Origin: Nocardia otitidiscaviarum NBRC 14405
GTDB taxonomy: Bacteria; Actinomycetota; Actinomycetes; Mycobacteriales; Mycobacteriaceae
Length of the DNA: 64,000 bases
NCBI RefSeq assembly: GCF_000308635.1
Contig: NZ_BAGD01000113.1
Coordinates: forward strand, 1-64,000
Reading direction: 5' to 3'
A model generated the notes under the pieces. The model searched no databases and was not told where the DNA came from. It saw only the letters and a list, made by a program, of their open reading frames with translations. Made by a program: the position numbers and the translations under genes. The stretch's first letter is position 1; every line of letters begins with the position of its first letter. Positions 54,042 to 63,144 of the stretch are shown here, in pieces.

Positions 54042-54089
54042 ACGGTCGCCGGGTCCGCTGACAGGGAGCTGACAGCCCGCTGATACCGC
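54042..54089 (-). promoter_or_regulatory. Three TGTCAG-type direct repeats at 11-bp period before the DUF4097 gene
   Basis: On the minus strand: TATCAG, TGTCAG, TGTCAG, each start exactly 11 bp apart (units at 54079, 54068 and 54057 on the plus strand), then 10 bp and the -10-like GACCGT (54047-54042). Exact 11-bp tandem repeats just before a -10 box are the classical SARP binding layout, and a SARP gene starts 94 bp away. Confidence 0.7.
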
Positions 54090-54182
54090 CGAAGCCACCG
54101 CGTCATGCCTGGTCACCGGCGTTCGTGAGGCCGCCGAAAGGTCGCCGGACGAAACACCGACCGATGGCGGCAGAATGTCCGG

Positions 54183-57100
54183 GTGCAGATCAGAGTGCTG
54201 GGACCGCTGGAGATCCGGACGGATGAGGGTGGTGCGATCGAGGTGTCCGGGGCGCGGTTGCGGGCGTTGTTGATCGCGCTCGCGCTGGAACCCGGACGCG
54301 CGGTGCCGAAAGCACAACTGGTCGACTGGATCTGGGGTGAGCAGCCGCCGGCGGACGCGGCGAACGCGTTGCAGGCGCTGGTCTCCCGGCTGCGCCGGGC
54401 GCTGCCGGACGGTGCGCTCGACGTGCAGGCTGGCGGGTACCGGCTGGCGGTGCCGCCGCACGCCGTCGACGCCCATCGGTTCGAGCGGCTGCTCGAACAG
54501 GCTCGTGGCGGCACGGATCCGCAGCGGGCCCCGCTGCTGCGCGAGGCGCTGGAGCTGTGGCGCGGTGCGCCCATGCGCGATGTCGACATCGACAGCGGAG
54601 CGGCCGACGCCGTGGTCACCCGCTTCGAAGGACTGCATCTCGCCGCCCTGGAGGACCGCTACGAGGCGGAGATCCGCCTGGGCACCGGCGCGGAACTGGT
54701 CGCCGAGCTGACCGAGGTGGTCGCCCGGCATCCGCTGCGGGAACGGCTGGCCGCCGCGCTGATGCGGGCCCTGGCCGCCGCCGGTCGCGGCGCGGAGGCG
54801 CTGACCGTGTACCAGCGGACCCGCGAGGCGCTCGCCGACGAGCTGGGCGCGGATCCCTCGCCGGAACTCTCGGCGCTGCACGTCGCCCTGTTGCGCGGCG
54901 AGGTGGGTGCGCAGGACGAGGAACGCCGGACCAATCTGCGGGTCGAACTGACCAGCTTCGTCGGCAAGGACACCGAAATCGCCGTGGTCCGTGAACTTCT
55001 CGCGGGATATCGGCTCACCACCCTGACCGGCCCCGGCGGCTCCGGCAAGACCCGGCTCGCGCAGGAGACCGCGCGCACCATGCTCGACGATCTGCCGGAC
55101 GGGGCCTGGCTGGTGGAGTTGGCGGCGCTCGGCCCCTCCGGCGATGTGGCGCAGGCGGCGTTGGCCGCACTCGGGCTGCGGGACACGCTGCTCGGCGGCG
55201 CATCCCACGCCGAACCGATGGAACGCCTGATCACCGCCCTCCGCGACCGGGAAACACTGTTGATCCTGGACAACTGTGAGCATGTGATCGAGGCGGCGGC
55301 ACGATTCGCGCACCGGATCCTCGGCGAATGTCCGGGCCTGCGGATACTTGCCACCAGCCGGGAACCGCTCGGCATCACCGGTGAGGCGATCCGGCGGGTG
55401 GAACCGCTGCTCTCCCCCGCCCCCGACGCCGACCCCGCACAGATCGAATCCGCGCCCGCCGTCAAGCTGCTGCGCGATCGCGCCGCCGCCGTACGCCAGG
55501 ACATGACAGCGGATCCGCCGACCCTGGCGACCATGGCCCGCGTCTGCCGCGCACTGGACGGCATCCCGCTGGCGATCGAGCTGGCGGCGGCCCGGCTGCG
55601 CACCATGTCCCTGGATCAGCTCGCCGACCGCCTCGATGACCGGTTCCGACTGTTGACCGGCGGCAGCCGCACCGCCATTCCGCAGCACCGGACCCTGCGC
55701 GCGGTGGTGGACTGGAGTTGGGAGCTGCTCACCGACAGCGAACGGGTCGTGCTGCATCGGCTCGCAGTCTTCGCCGACGGCGCGAGTTCCGAAGCGGCCG
55801 AACAGGTGTGCGCGAGCGACGAGACGAACCCGGCGGTCGAGGCGTGGGAGGTGCCGGACCTGCTCACCGCGCTGGTCGAGAAGTCGCTGCTGCGCAGCAC
55901 CGACGACGATGCCGCTCGCGCGAACGGGCCGCGCTATCGGATGCTCGACACGATCAAGCGGTACGCCCGCGATCGGCTCGACGAATCCGGCGACGCCGAA
56001 TCCGCGCGGCGGGCGCACCTCGCGTACTGCACCGACCTGGCCGCGACCGCGGAACCACATCTGCGCCGTGCCGAACAACGGGAGTGGCTCACCGTGCTCG
56101 CACTCGAGCACGACAATATCGCCGCCGCCATGCGCGCCGCGCTGGCCGTCGACGACGGCCCCGGGGCGCTGCGGCTCGCGGCCGCAGCGGGCTGGTACTG
56201 GTGGCTCGGCGGGCACAAGGCCGAGGGCACCGAGTTCGTGACAGCCGCCGCCGACGCCCGCGGCGAGGTGGACGACGAGACCCGCGCCACCGTGTACGGG
56301 CTGGCCGTCCACTTCCTGAGTTCGGGGCGCAGTGGCGAACAGCAGCTGGCGGAGTGGATTCGCAAGTCGCACGAATACGCTCACGACCGCCGCGACGGCC
56401 ATCCGACGCTGCGGTTCGCCGGTGTGCTGGAGCGGCTGCTGCACGGACCGCAGGAGTATCTGCCCGCGTTCGAATCGCTGCTCTCCGACGAGGATCCGTG
56501 GGTGCGGGCGCTGGCTCGGCTACAGCTGGGCAAGATGCGGGTCGTCCTCGGTCAGGACGGTCCGGAGACCGGTGACCATCTGCGGACCGCGCTGACCGAG
56601 TTCCGGGAGATCGGAGAGCGGTGGGGTATCTCGTTCGCGCTCACCGAGCTGGCCGACCATTTGGCCACCGGCGGCGAATTCGCCGCCGCCGGTGAGCTTT
56701 TCGACCAGGCGGCCACGGTGGTGGCCGAAGTCGGCGCGTACGAGGACACGGTACGGATGCGGGCGCGGCAGGCGCAGCTGTACTGGCTGCTGGGCGATGC
56801 GGACGCGAGCGGGGCCGCGCTGGCCGAGGCGCGGCGGCGGGCGGAACAGGCCGCGTGGCCCATCGCACGCGCCGAATTGGCTTTGGCCGAAGCGGAACTC
56901 GCGCGGTGGACCGGCGACACCGAGCGGGCGCACCGGCAGATCGACGTCGCGACGACCATGCTGGGCGTGGAAGCGGAACAGCCGCACACCAGCGCGGTCA
57001 TCCACGAGCTGCGCGGCTATCTGGCGACGGATCTCGATACGGCCCGCACCCACCACGACGCGGCCTACCGGGCGGCCACCGCGTCCGGACACGTCCCGCT

Positions 57101-57344
57101 GCTGGCTCGCGTGCTCGTCGGCATCGCGGATCTGGCTCTGCGGTCGGGTGCGGACGAGCGGGCGGTGCGGCTGCTCGCGGCGAGCACGACCGTGCGCGGA
57201 CGCTCCGATCGCTCGCTGCCCGACGCGGCCCGCATCGAGGCGACCGCACGGCAGCGCCTCGGTGACGCGAGGTTCACCGAGGCGCTGCGGGAGGGTGAGC
57301 GGACCGACTGGCAGGACCTGGTCGCCGCTACGCTCGCTTCGTGA
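54183..57344 (+). CDS. SARP/BTAD-NB-ARC-TPR transcriptional regulator (AfsR-like)
   Basis: 1,053 aa, GTG start; CAGAAT lies 6 nt before it, so it is probably leaderless. OmpR-type winged HTH about 1-95 (QIRVLGPLEI, LVDWIWGEQPPADAANALQA), BTAD 100-240, NB-ARC ATPase with Walker A GPGGSGKT near 281 and Walker B LLILDNCEH near 359, then a long TPR-like helical region. STAND regulators of this type bind ATP and an inducer before activating transcription. The likely targets are the flanking DUF4097 gene and exporter. It converges on, and overlaps by 17 bp, the exporter permease gene. Confidence 0.93.
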   Translation: MQIRVLGPLEIRTDEGGAIEVSGARLRALLIALALEPGRAVPKAQLVDWIWGEQPPADAANALQALVSRLRRALPDGALDVQAGGYRLAVPPHAVDAHRFERLLEQARGGTDPQRAPLLREALELWRGAPMRDVDIDSGAADAVVTRFEGLHLAALEDRYEAEIRLGTGAELVAELTEVVARHPLRERLAAALMRALAAAGRGAEALTVYQRTREALADELGADPSPELSALHVALLRGEVGAQDEERRTNLRVELTSFVGKDTEIAVVRELLAGYRLTTLTGPGGSGKTRLAQETARTMLDDLPDGAWLVELAALGPSGDVAQAALAALGLRDTLLGGASHAEPMERLITALRDRETLLILDNCEHVIEAAARFAHRILGECPGLRILATSREPLGITGEAIRRVEPLLSPAPDADPAQIESAPAVKLLRDRAAAVRQDMTADPPTLATMARVCRALDGIPLAIELAAARLRTMSLDQLADRLDDRFRLLTGGSRTAIPQHRTLRAVVDWSWELLTDSERVVLHRLAVFADGASSEAAEQVCASDETNPAVEAWEVPDLLTALVEKSLLRSTDDDAARANGPRYRMLDTIKRYARDRLDESGDAESARRAHLAYCTDLAATAEPHLRRAEQREWLTVLALEHDNIAAAMRAALAVDDGPGALRLAAAAGWYWWLGGHKAEGTEFVTAAADARGEVDDETRATVYGLAVHFLSSGRSGEQQLAEWIRKSHEYAHDRRDGHPTLRFAGVLERLLHGPQEYLPAFESLLSDEDPWVRALARLQLGKMRVVLGQDGPETGDHLRTALTEFREIGERWGISFALTELADHLATGGEFAAAGELFDQAATVVAEVGAYEDTVRMRARQAQLYWLLGDADASGAALAEARRRAEQAAWPIARAELALAEAELARWTGDTERAHRQIDVATTMLGVEAEQPHTSAVIHELRGYLATDLDTARTHHDAAYRAATASGHVPLLARVLVGIADLALRSGADERAVRLLAASTTVRGRSDRSLPDAARIEATARQRLGDARFTEALREGERTDWQDLVAATLAS

Positions 57345-58095
57345 AAGTGGCGCGCGACCACAGGAATCCGACGATGGCGAACCCGGCGCACCAGGCCAGC
57401 GCCGCGGCGGTGTCACCGCCGGAGGGGTTGCCGGAGAGGAATCCGCGCAGCGCCTCGATGATCGGCGTGAAGGGCTGGTACTCGGCGAACTGCCGCACCC
57501 CCTGACCCATCTGCTCGGCGGGCACGATGGCGGTGCTCAGGAAGGGCAGCATGATCAGCGGCACCACGCTCATGCCCGCCGACTCCGGGGTTTTGGCGGC
57601 CATACCCAGCGCGACCGTCAGCCAGGACGCCGCGAACGAGGTCGCCAGCATGACGCCGATCGCACCGAGCCAGTCGGTCGCGGTGGCGGCCGGGCGGAAG
57701 CCCAGCGCGAAGGCCACGCCGATGACCGCCGCGATGGCGACCAGATTGATGACGATGGTCGCCACCACATGCCCGATCAGGATGGCGCTGCGGGAGACCG
57801 ACATGACCTTGAACCGGTTGATGATGCCTTTGGCCATATCGGAGCTCACCGACACCGCGGTGCCCGACAGCCCATAGCTGATGGCCAGCAGGATCATGCC
57901 CGGCGTGGCGTAGTCGATGTAGTCCTCGCCGACGTCGAACGCGCCACCGAACACGTACACGAAGATCAGCATCATCACCACCGGCATCAACGCCGCATTG
58001 AAGATGGTGACCGGATTGCGGGCGATGTGCTTGAAGTTGCGGCCCAGCATGGTCGACGAATCGGCCAGCGATGCGACCGGGGACAGGGTGCTCAT
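57328..58095 (-). CDS. ABC-2 type permease (DrrB-like)
   Basis: 255 aa, six hydrophobic segments (PVTIFNAALMPVVMMLIFVY at the first). Landmarks of the daunorubicin-exporter permease family: ATPGMILLAISYGLSGTAVS near 65 and YQPFTPIIEALRGFLSG near 205. The start overlaps the ATPase stop (ATGA). Expected to export a hydrophobic compound or lipid with the adjacent ATPase. Confidence 0.92.
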   Translation of the reverse strand: MSTLSPVASLADSSTMLGRNFKHIARNPVTIFNAALMPVVMMLIFVYVFGGAFDVGEDYIDYATPGMILLAISYGLSGTAVSVSSDMAKGIINRFKVMSVSRSAILIGHVVATIVINLVAIAAVIGVAFALGFRPAATATDWLGAIGVMLATSFAASWLTVALGMAAKTPESAGMSVVPLIMLPFLSTAIVPAEQMGQGVRQFAEYQPFTPIIEALRGFLSGNPSGGDTAAALAWCAGFAIVGFLWSRATFTKRA

Positions 58096-59036
58096 GATGC
58101 GACAGCCTCCGTGGTGGCGCGCCCGGTGAGGGCGAAGAAAACGTCATCGAGATCGGGGGTGTGAATGGAGACCTCGGCGGCCTCGAGCGAGTACGCGGCG
58201 AGCCGGTCCAGCAGGTCGCGCAGGAAGGCGCTGCCGCCGCTGCCCTCCACCCGCAGGGCGAGAGCGTCGTCGTCACGGGTAGCGGTGGGCAGGGCGCGTT
58301 CGGCCGCCGCCACCTCGGCGGCGGTGGTGAAGCGCAGCCGGATGTGGCTGCCGGGGATACGGCGCTTGAGTTCCTCGGCGGTGCCCTCGGCGACGATGCG
58401 CCCGGCGTCCAGCACCGCGATCCGATCGGCCAGCTGATCGGCTTCCTCGAGGTACTGGGTGGTGAGGAAGATGGTCACGCCGTCGGTCGTGAGTTCGCGG
58501 ACGATCTCCCACATGGTGCGGCGGCTGCGTGGGTCCAGCCCCGTGGTGGGCTCGTCCAGGAAGACGATGTCCGGCTTGGTCACCAGCGTCATGGCCAGAT
58601 CCAGTTTGCGTCGCATGCCGCCGGAGTAGGTGGCGGCGGGCTTGCGCGCCGCCGCCGTCAGCTCGAAGCGTTCCAGCAGTGCGTCGATCACCTGCTGCCG
58701 CCGCGCGCCCCGCATCCGGTGCAGGTCCGCCATCAGCCGCAGGTTCTCCTCACCGGTGAGCAGATCGTCCACGGCGGCGAACTGCCCGGTCACCCCGATG
58801 ACCCGGCGCACCGCCTCGGGCTCGGTCACCAGATCGTGCCCGGCGATGCGCACCGTGCCGCCATCCGCCGTCTGCAGCGTGGTCAGCACGTTCACCGTCG
58901 TCGTCTTGCCCGCCCCGTTCGGGCCGAGCAGCGAGAAGATCGTGCCCGCACCGATATTCAGGTCGATTCCGTCGAGGATCGTCTTGTCCCCGTATGCCTT
59001 CCGCAGCCCGGAGGCCACGATTGCCGCGTCGTTCAT
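58092..59036 (-). CDS. ABC transporter ATP-binding protein (DrrA-like)
   Basis: 314 aa from the ATG at 59036; a frame to 59066 would start inside the repeat region. Walker A GPNGAGKTTT near 39, signature YSGGMRRKLDLA near 141, Walker B IVFLDEPTTGLDPRSR near 158, H-loop TTQYLEEADQ near 193. The C-terminal 80 residues are the DrrA accessory domain (ALRVEGSGGSAFLRDLLDRL). It would energise the DrrB-like permease. The -10-like GATCGT lies 7 nt before the ATG, giving a leaderless message. Confidence 0.93.
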   Translation of the reverse strand: MNDAAIVASGLRKAYGDKTILDGIDLNIGAGTIFSLLGPNGAGKTTTVNVLTTLQTADGGTVRIAGHDLVTEPEAVRRVIGVTGQFAAVDDLLTGEENLRLMADLHRMRGARRQQVIDALLERFELTAAARKPAATYSGGMRRKLDLAMTLVTKPDIVFLDEPTTGLDPRSRRTMWEIVRELTTDGVTIFLTTQYLEEADQLADRIAVLDAGRIVAEGTAEELKRRIPGSHIRLRFTTAAEVAAAERALPTATRDDDALALRVEGSGGSAFLRDLLDRLAAYSLEAAEVSIHTPDLDDVFFALTGRATTEAVAS

Positions 59037-59043
59037 GGGTAGA

Positions 59044-59088
59044 ACGATCACGGCAGCGCCTGACACCGACCTGACACCGGGCTGACAC
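59044..59088 (-). promoter_or_regulatory. Three TGTCAG direct repeats at 11-bp period before the exporter operon
   Basis: On the minus strand GGTGTCAG occurs three times, exactly 11 bp apart (CTGACAC at 59060, 59071 and 59082 on the plus strand), followed by 10 bp and GATCGT (59049-59044), then 7 bp and the ATG. The same repeat, period and distance to a GAYCGT box occur before the DUF4097 gene. Confidence 0.75.
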
Positions 59089-59126
59089 CCCCGCCGACAC
59101 GGCGTACGGCGCGGTTGACCGAGGTG

Positions 59127-59645
59127 TCAACGACCTCGGTCTCTTGTTGTCTCCTCACGAACCGGCGTTCGAGCGGCGGTCACGAGCCGCTGCAAGACAA
59201 ACTCCAGCGATGCCATGCCCGCGGGGTCGTACTGATCGAGCGCGTCGATCGGCCTCTGGTCCGCTCTGCGTCGCGCCAGTTCGAACTCCTTGACCACTCG
59301 GTGCCATCGCTCATATGCGGCTTGCTTGGATGACCCGCATGCTATGCCGACCTGTTCCCAGGTCGCTCCGACCAAACGAGCAGCGGCTACCGCAGCACCC
59401 AGGTCCATATGTGCCAGTCGCAGGATCTGTAGCTTGGTCAACTCCAAGCGAAGGCGGTCCTCGGATCGATCCGACTTTTCGGTTCGATCACCATCTCGGT
59501 CACGGGGAAGCCCGAGCAGCCTCCTGGCCAATTCGTCGCATTTGTCGTTCACTGCCAAACTGAGATCAGTCGCAGCCTGCGCCACCAGCGTCGGATCCGA
59601 AATAGATAACAACCCGTCCGGTACTTTTTTTCGCCCTCGGGACAT
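59127..59645 (-). CDS. Small helix-turn-helix protein of unknown family
   Basis: 172 aa from the ATG at 59645; the frame continues to 59843 but through AT-rich non-coding-like DNA. A basic N-terminus (SRGRKK), an acidic/charged middle (DRDGDRTEKSDRSEDRL) and an HTH near 105-130 (LVGATWEQVGIACGSSKQAA, YERWHRVV). This HTH type is seen in small orphan DNA-binding proteins. Lower GC around its start hints at transfer. No partner gene is recognised. Confidence 0.65.
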   Translation of the reverse strand: MSRGRKKVPDGLLSISDPTLVAQAATDLSLAVNDKCDELARRLLGLPRDRDGDRTEKSDRSEDRLRLELTKLQILRLAHMDLGAAVAAARLVGATWEQVGIACGSSKQAAYERWHRVVKEFELARRRADQRPIDALDQYDPAGMASLEFVLQRLVTAARTPVREETTRDRGR

Positions 59646-59652
59646 ACATAAA

Positions 59653-59681
59653 GACTTACTTGACGCAGCAACACGCGTCAA
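59653..59681 (-). promoter_or_regulatory. Promoter and operator of the small HTH gene
   Basis: On the minus strand -35 TTGACG (59681-59676), 17 bp, -10 TAAGTC (59658-59653), then 7 nt to the ATG at 59645: a leaderless promoter. The perfect inverted repeat TTGACGC-N8-GCGTCAA (59660-59681) fills the spacer and overlaps the -35 box, suggesting repression, perhaps by its own HTH product. Confidence 0.55.
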
Positions 59682-60223
59682 GATTTCCTTTATCGCAATA
59701 TCCGGAGACCAGGCCAGATAAGCGGCATTATCTGTGGAGCCCCCAATGCATGCAGTGATGCACCTCACTCGATAGATGTGATCTACGCAACAAAAATATT
59801 CGGGTCGCAATACTCGGCCCGCCCGTAAAAATTGAACCACCATCGCTCAACCAGGCTTTTATACGCCGCATATGAGTTCGGAATGCCAGCACGACACGAA
59901 TCATCCGACGTTATCTTCTCGTGATCTAGTCACACGGGCCAGCTACAGTCGTATTCAGCGTTGCAGCAAGGTCCAGGACCCAAGCTTCGACATAGTGTGG
60001 TAATCGATGTCGTGATCCGCCCCCGTGCCAGCGAGGGCGGATCACGGGTTCTCGACAGCCGCCGCAATGCGTCCAATTTCCGCTACTACCTCGGAGCTGT
60101 CCTTGCCGACGATATCGGTTGCTACCACCCAGAGCAATCGCACGAGCCTTCGCAACGATCGAACAAATGCAAGTACACCTCATTGCCTGTTGCCGACGGC
60201 GACCTCGATGATGAGGAGCCACC
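59682..60223. other. AT-richer intergenic stretch
   Basis: About 540 bp without a gene I can defend. It is clearly lower in GC than the rest between 59690 and 59960. A short minus-strand stretch, 60049-60160, reads protein-like (VRLLWVVATDIVGKDSSEVV, then AEIGRIAAAVENP and stop) but is bounded by an upstream stop and has no ribosome site, so it may be a gene remnant. Confidence 0.5.
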
Positions 60224-60622
60224 GTGCCGGCTGATCACGAAGGAGAGGCCACACCCGCACCCATGTCCGAGTCCATCCACCCCCGAACTGGCGCAACGCA
60301 ACCAACTCCACAGGAAGTGCCACAGGTCGCGCGCACCCAAGATCCCGACCGACCCGCATTCCACACAGCAGAGCCGTCACCTTGGACACCGCAAGCGGCC
60401 TTGACAGTCCTCGGACTGGTCGGGATGAGCTTCGCCTTCATCATCGTGCTCGCACTCGCGGTGGGGATGGATCCGAAAGTGGCTGTCCCACTGACGATCT
60501 TGCTCGTTTCCTGCATTGTCATGTGCATTACGCCGAGGAAGGGAAGCGCCAGCCTCGGTCGACGCCTGTGTCGGCTCTTGGTGGCCTATTACAGCGACGG
60601 CCCCCAGGATGGAACCCGATAG
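60224..60622 (+). CDS. Small membrane protein, two predicted spans
   Basis: 132 aa, GTG with GAGGAG 6 nt upstream. A Pro/Thr/Glu-rich soluble N-terminus (about 1-55) precedes two hydrophobic spans (ALTVLGLVGMSFAFIIVLAL near 58 and VAVPLTILLVSCIVMCIT near 86) and a basic tail (RKGSASLGRRLCRLL). No homologous family is recognised. It converges on the fadD15-like gene. Confidence 0.6.
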   Translation: MPADHEGEATPAPMSESIHPRTGATQPTPQEVPQVARTQDPDRPAFHTAEPSPWTPQAALTVLGLVGMSFAFIIVLALAVGMDPKVAVPLTILLVSCIVMCITPRKGSASLGRRLCRLLVAYYSDGPQDGTR

Positions 60623-60695
60623 ATCGTCAAGCGTCGGAGCTCCCGAGCGCGGGAATCGCAGCGTAACCGGTCCCGCGCCCAGAGTTCGGGCATGC

Positions 60696-62501
60696 TCAGC
60701 GGCGGTACATGCTCTCGATCTCGGCGGCGAAGCGTTCGGCGATGACGTGGCGTTTGACCTTGAGGGTGGCGGTGAGTTCGCCGGACTCCTCGCTGAGGTC
60801 GCGGGGCAGGATGGTGAACTTCTTGATCGCCTCGGCGTGCGAGACGGTGTTGTTGGCGTCGTCGACGGCTCGCTGCACCTCGGCCAGCAGGGTCGGGTCG
60901 TCGCGTAGGTCGGCGATGGTGGCGTGGAGCGGGGTGGCGGTGGTCGCCTTCCAGGACTCGAACGCCTCCGGGTCGATGGTGATCAGGGCGGTGATGAAGG
61001 TGCGGCCGTCGCCGACCACGATCGCCTGGGAGATCAGGGCGTGCGAGCGGATGCGGTCTTCCAGTGGGCCGGGTGAGACGTTCTTGCCGCCCGCGGTGAC
61101 GAGCAGGTCCTTCTTGCGTCCGGTAATGGACAGGAAGCCGTCGACGTCGAGTTCGCCGAGATCGCCGGTGCGCAGCCAGCCATCGGACAGCGCCGCGGCG
61201 GTGGCCTCCTCGTTGCGCCAGTAGCCGGCGAACACCACGCCGCCGGACAGTTCGATCTCGCCGTCCTCGGCGATCCGAACCCCGTTGCCGCCCAACGGCT
61301 GTCCCACGGTACCGATCTTCACCGCGCCCGGCACGTTGACGCAGTGCGCGGCGGTGGACTCGGTCAGGCCGTAACCCTCGTAGATCGGGACGCCGACGCC
61401 GCGGAAGAAATGTCCGAGTCGGGGCGCGAGCGCGCCGCCGCCGGAGATGGCGAACTCGCAGTCCCCGCCCAGGGCCGCGCGCAGCGGCGCGTACACCAGG
61501 CGATCGCACAGTGCGTGCTGGACGCGCAGCAGCGGGGACGGTCGCCGCGTGAAACCGCCGGTGCGATCCAGATTCTCGCTCCACCGGATGGCGGTGCGCT
61601 CGGCGAACCGGAAGATCGCGCCCTTGATCGCTCCGCCCTCGTACGCCTTCTTGTCCGCGCCGTCGCGCACCTTCTCGAACACCCGCGGCACCCCGAGAAT
61701 GGTGTGCGGGCGGAAACGCGTGAACTGCCCGGTAATGGTCTTGAAGTCCGACCAGTGCGCCTGGGTCATGCCGCCCTCGAGGGCGGCCAGCGAGACGGCG
61801 CGGGCCAGCACGTGGGCCAGCGGCAGGAAGGTGAGCATGCGCTGCCCGGGGCGGGCAACGTCGCCGATGCTGGCCTTCAGGATGCCGCGCACCTCCGACA
61901 GGAAGTTGCGGTGGGTGAGCATGCAGCCCTTGGGGCGGCCGGTGGTGCCGGAGGTGTAGACCAGCGAGGCGAGGCCGTCGGCACGCAGCCCGTCGAGCCG
62001 CTCCCGCAGCGCCGCGTCGGGCACGTCCGAGCCCTCGGCGATCAGGGTGGCCTCGGCCCCGTCGTCGATGACCAGCATGCGCCGCAGCGTGTCCGGCGCG
62101 GCGGTGACCAGATCCTTGTGGCGAGCGGTCTCCACCACTGCGAGCGCGGCCCCGGAATTCTCCAGGATCCAGCGCACCTGGTCGGCGGAGGAGGAATCGT
62201 AGACCGGGACGGTCACCGCACCCGCGGCCCAGATCGCGAAGTCGAGCAGCGTCCATTCGAATCGGGTCGCCGACAGCAGCACCACCCGGTCGCCGGGTTG
62301 GATGCCATTGGCGATCAGGCCCTTGGCGACGGAGGAGACCAGGCGCGCGAATTCGGCGGCGGTGACATCGCGCCACTGGTCGCCGGTGGGCCGGGAGAAC
62401 AGCACCCGGCTCGGATGGTGCTCGGCCTGGGCGTAGACCGATCCGACGATGGTCTCGTCGTCGGCGATGGTGAAGCTGGCTGCCGCGGTGAACTCACGCA
62501 T
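60696..62501 (-). CDS. fadD15: Long-chain acyl-CoA synthetase, FadD15 type
   Basis: 601 aa, ATG overlapping the MarR gene stop by 8 nt. Very similar in layout and sequence to mycobacterial FadD15 (600 aa) as I recall it: EQVRW-like DQVRWILENSGAALAVVETA near 110, LVYTSGTTGRPKGC near 182, FLPLAHVLARA near 225, GYGLTESTAAHCVN near 375, GWLRTGDLGELDVDGFLSIT near 440, AGGKNVSPGPLEDRI near 468. It activates long-chain fatty acids to acyl-CoA. Confidence 0.94.
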   Translation of the reverse strand: MREFTAAASFTIADDETIVGSVYAQAEHHPSRVLFSRPTGDQWRDVTAAEFARLVSSVAKGLIANGIQPGDRVVLLSATRFEWTLLDFAIWAAGAVTVPVYDSSSADQVRWILENSGAALAVVETARHKDLVTAAPDTLRRMLVIDDGAEATLIAEGSDVPDAALRERLDGLRADGLASLVYTSGTTGRPKGCMLTHRNFLSEVRGILKASIGDVARPGQRMLTFLPLAHVLARAVSLAALEGGMTQAHWSDFKTITGQFTRFRPHTILGVPRVFEKVRDGADKKAYEGGAIKGAIFRFAERTAIRWSENLDRTGGFTRRPSPLLRVQHALCDRLVYAPLRAALGGDCEFAISGGGALAPRLGHFFRGVGVPIYEGYGLTESTAAHCVNVPGAVKIGTVGQPLGGNGVRIAEDGEIELSGGVVFAGYWRNEEATAAALSDGWLRTGDLGELDVDGFLSITGRKKDLLVTAGGKNVSPGPLEDRIRSHALISQAIVVGDGRTFITALITIDPEAFESWKATTATPLHATIADLRDDPTLLAEVQRAVDDANNTVSHAEAIKKFTILPRDLSEESGELTATLKVKRHVIAERFAAEIESMYRR

Positions 62502-62949
62502 GCTCGTCTCCAGTGGTCGGATGGGGGTGACGGAATCGCCGGAGCGCGGCGGCGAAGTCGGAGATTTCCCGGGAGGTCCAGTCGGTCATGCGCTCGCCGA
62601 GCAGGGTCAGATCCCGGGCGACCGCCGCTTCGAGCGCCTGCCGTCCCGCGGGGGTCAGGGTGAGCGGGTATCCGGCGTGCAGGCTGCCCTCCCCCGCCGC
62701 CACCCAGCCCGCGTCCATGCAGGACCGCAGCTGCCGCGACACCGTCGACCGGTGCACTCCGAACGCCTCGGCGAGCTGGGTGGCCCGGCAACCCGGATTC
62801 CGCGCGATATAGGACAGCGTCGACTGCTGGGCGAACGACGGCACGCCGTCGGCGGCGGGACGGCCCGCGATGATCTCGCGGACGATCCACGCGAGCTCGT
62901 CGTGAACCGCGACGAGCTCGGGGGACGCCCCGCCCGACTCGTGTTGCAT
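62494..62949 (-). CDS. MarR-family regulator
   Basis: 151 aa from the ATG at 62949; a longer frame to 63186 is spurious. Winged HTH about 55-95 (GCRATQLAEAFGVHRSTVSR, QLRSCMDAGWV). The message is probably leaderless: -10 TATAGT is 6 nt before the ATG. It overlaps fadD15, so it likely senses an acid or CoA ester and controls that operon and itself. Confidence 0.92.
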   Translation of the reverse strand: MQHESGGASPELVAVHDELAWIVREIIAGRPAADGVPSFAQQSTLSYIARNPGCRATQLAEAFGVHRSTVSRQLRSCMDAGWVAAGEGSLHAGYPLTLTPAGRQALEAAVARDLTLLGERMTDWTSREISDFAAALRRFRHPHPTTGDEHA

Positions 62950-62961
62950 AGCGCAACTATA
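62944..62961 (-). promoter_or_regulatory. marR-fadD15 promoter with inverted repeat
   Basis: -10 TATAGT (62961-62956, minus strand), six bases, ATG. GTTGC-N5-GCAAC (about 62943-62957) covers the start codon and part of the -10 box, ideal for self-repression by the MarR protein. Confidence 0.6.
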
Positions 62962-63144
62962 GCGCCGCGGACGGCCGCCCCGACGGACCGGGGTGTTCGG
63001 CCGCACGACCGGCCGATCGCGCCGAACCGGACCGGATACCGAGGCACCGCCACCGCCCTGCGCACCACTACGTGCTCGTTCCGTGCCCGGAATCCGTGGT
63101 TGGCACGGATGTCGTTCCGCCGCGCGGAAAATAGCGTTGGCTAC

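Noticed and set aside
59926-60222. 98-codon minus-strand frame
   Set aside because: Cys/Arg/Gly-rich, no ribosome site or motif. A different frame in the same place looks slightly more protein-like but lacks a start.
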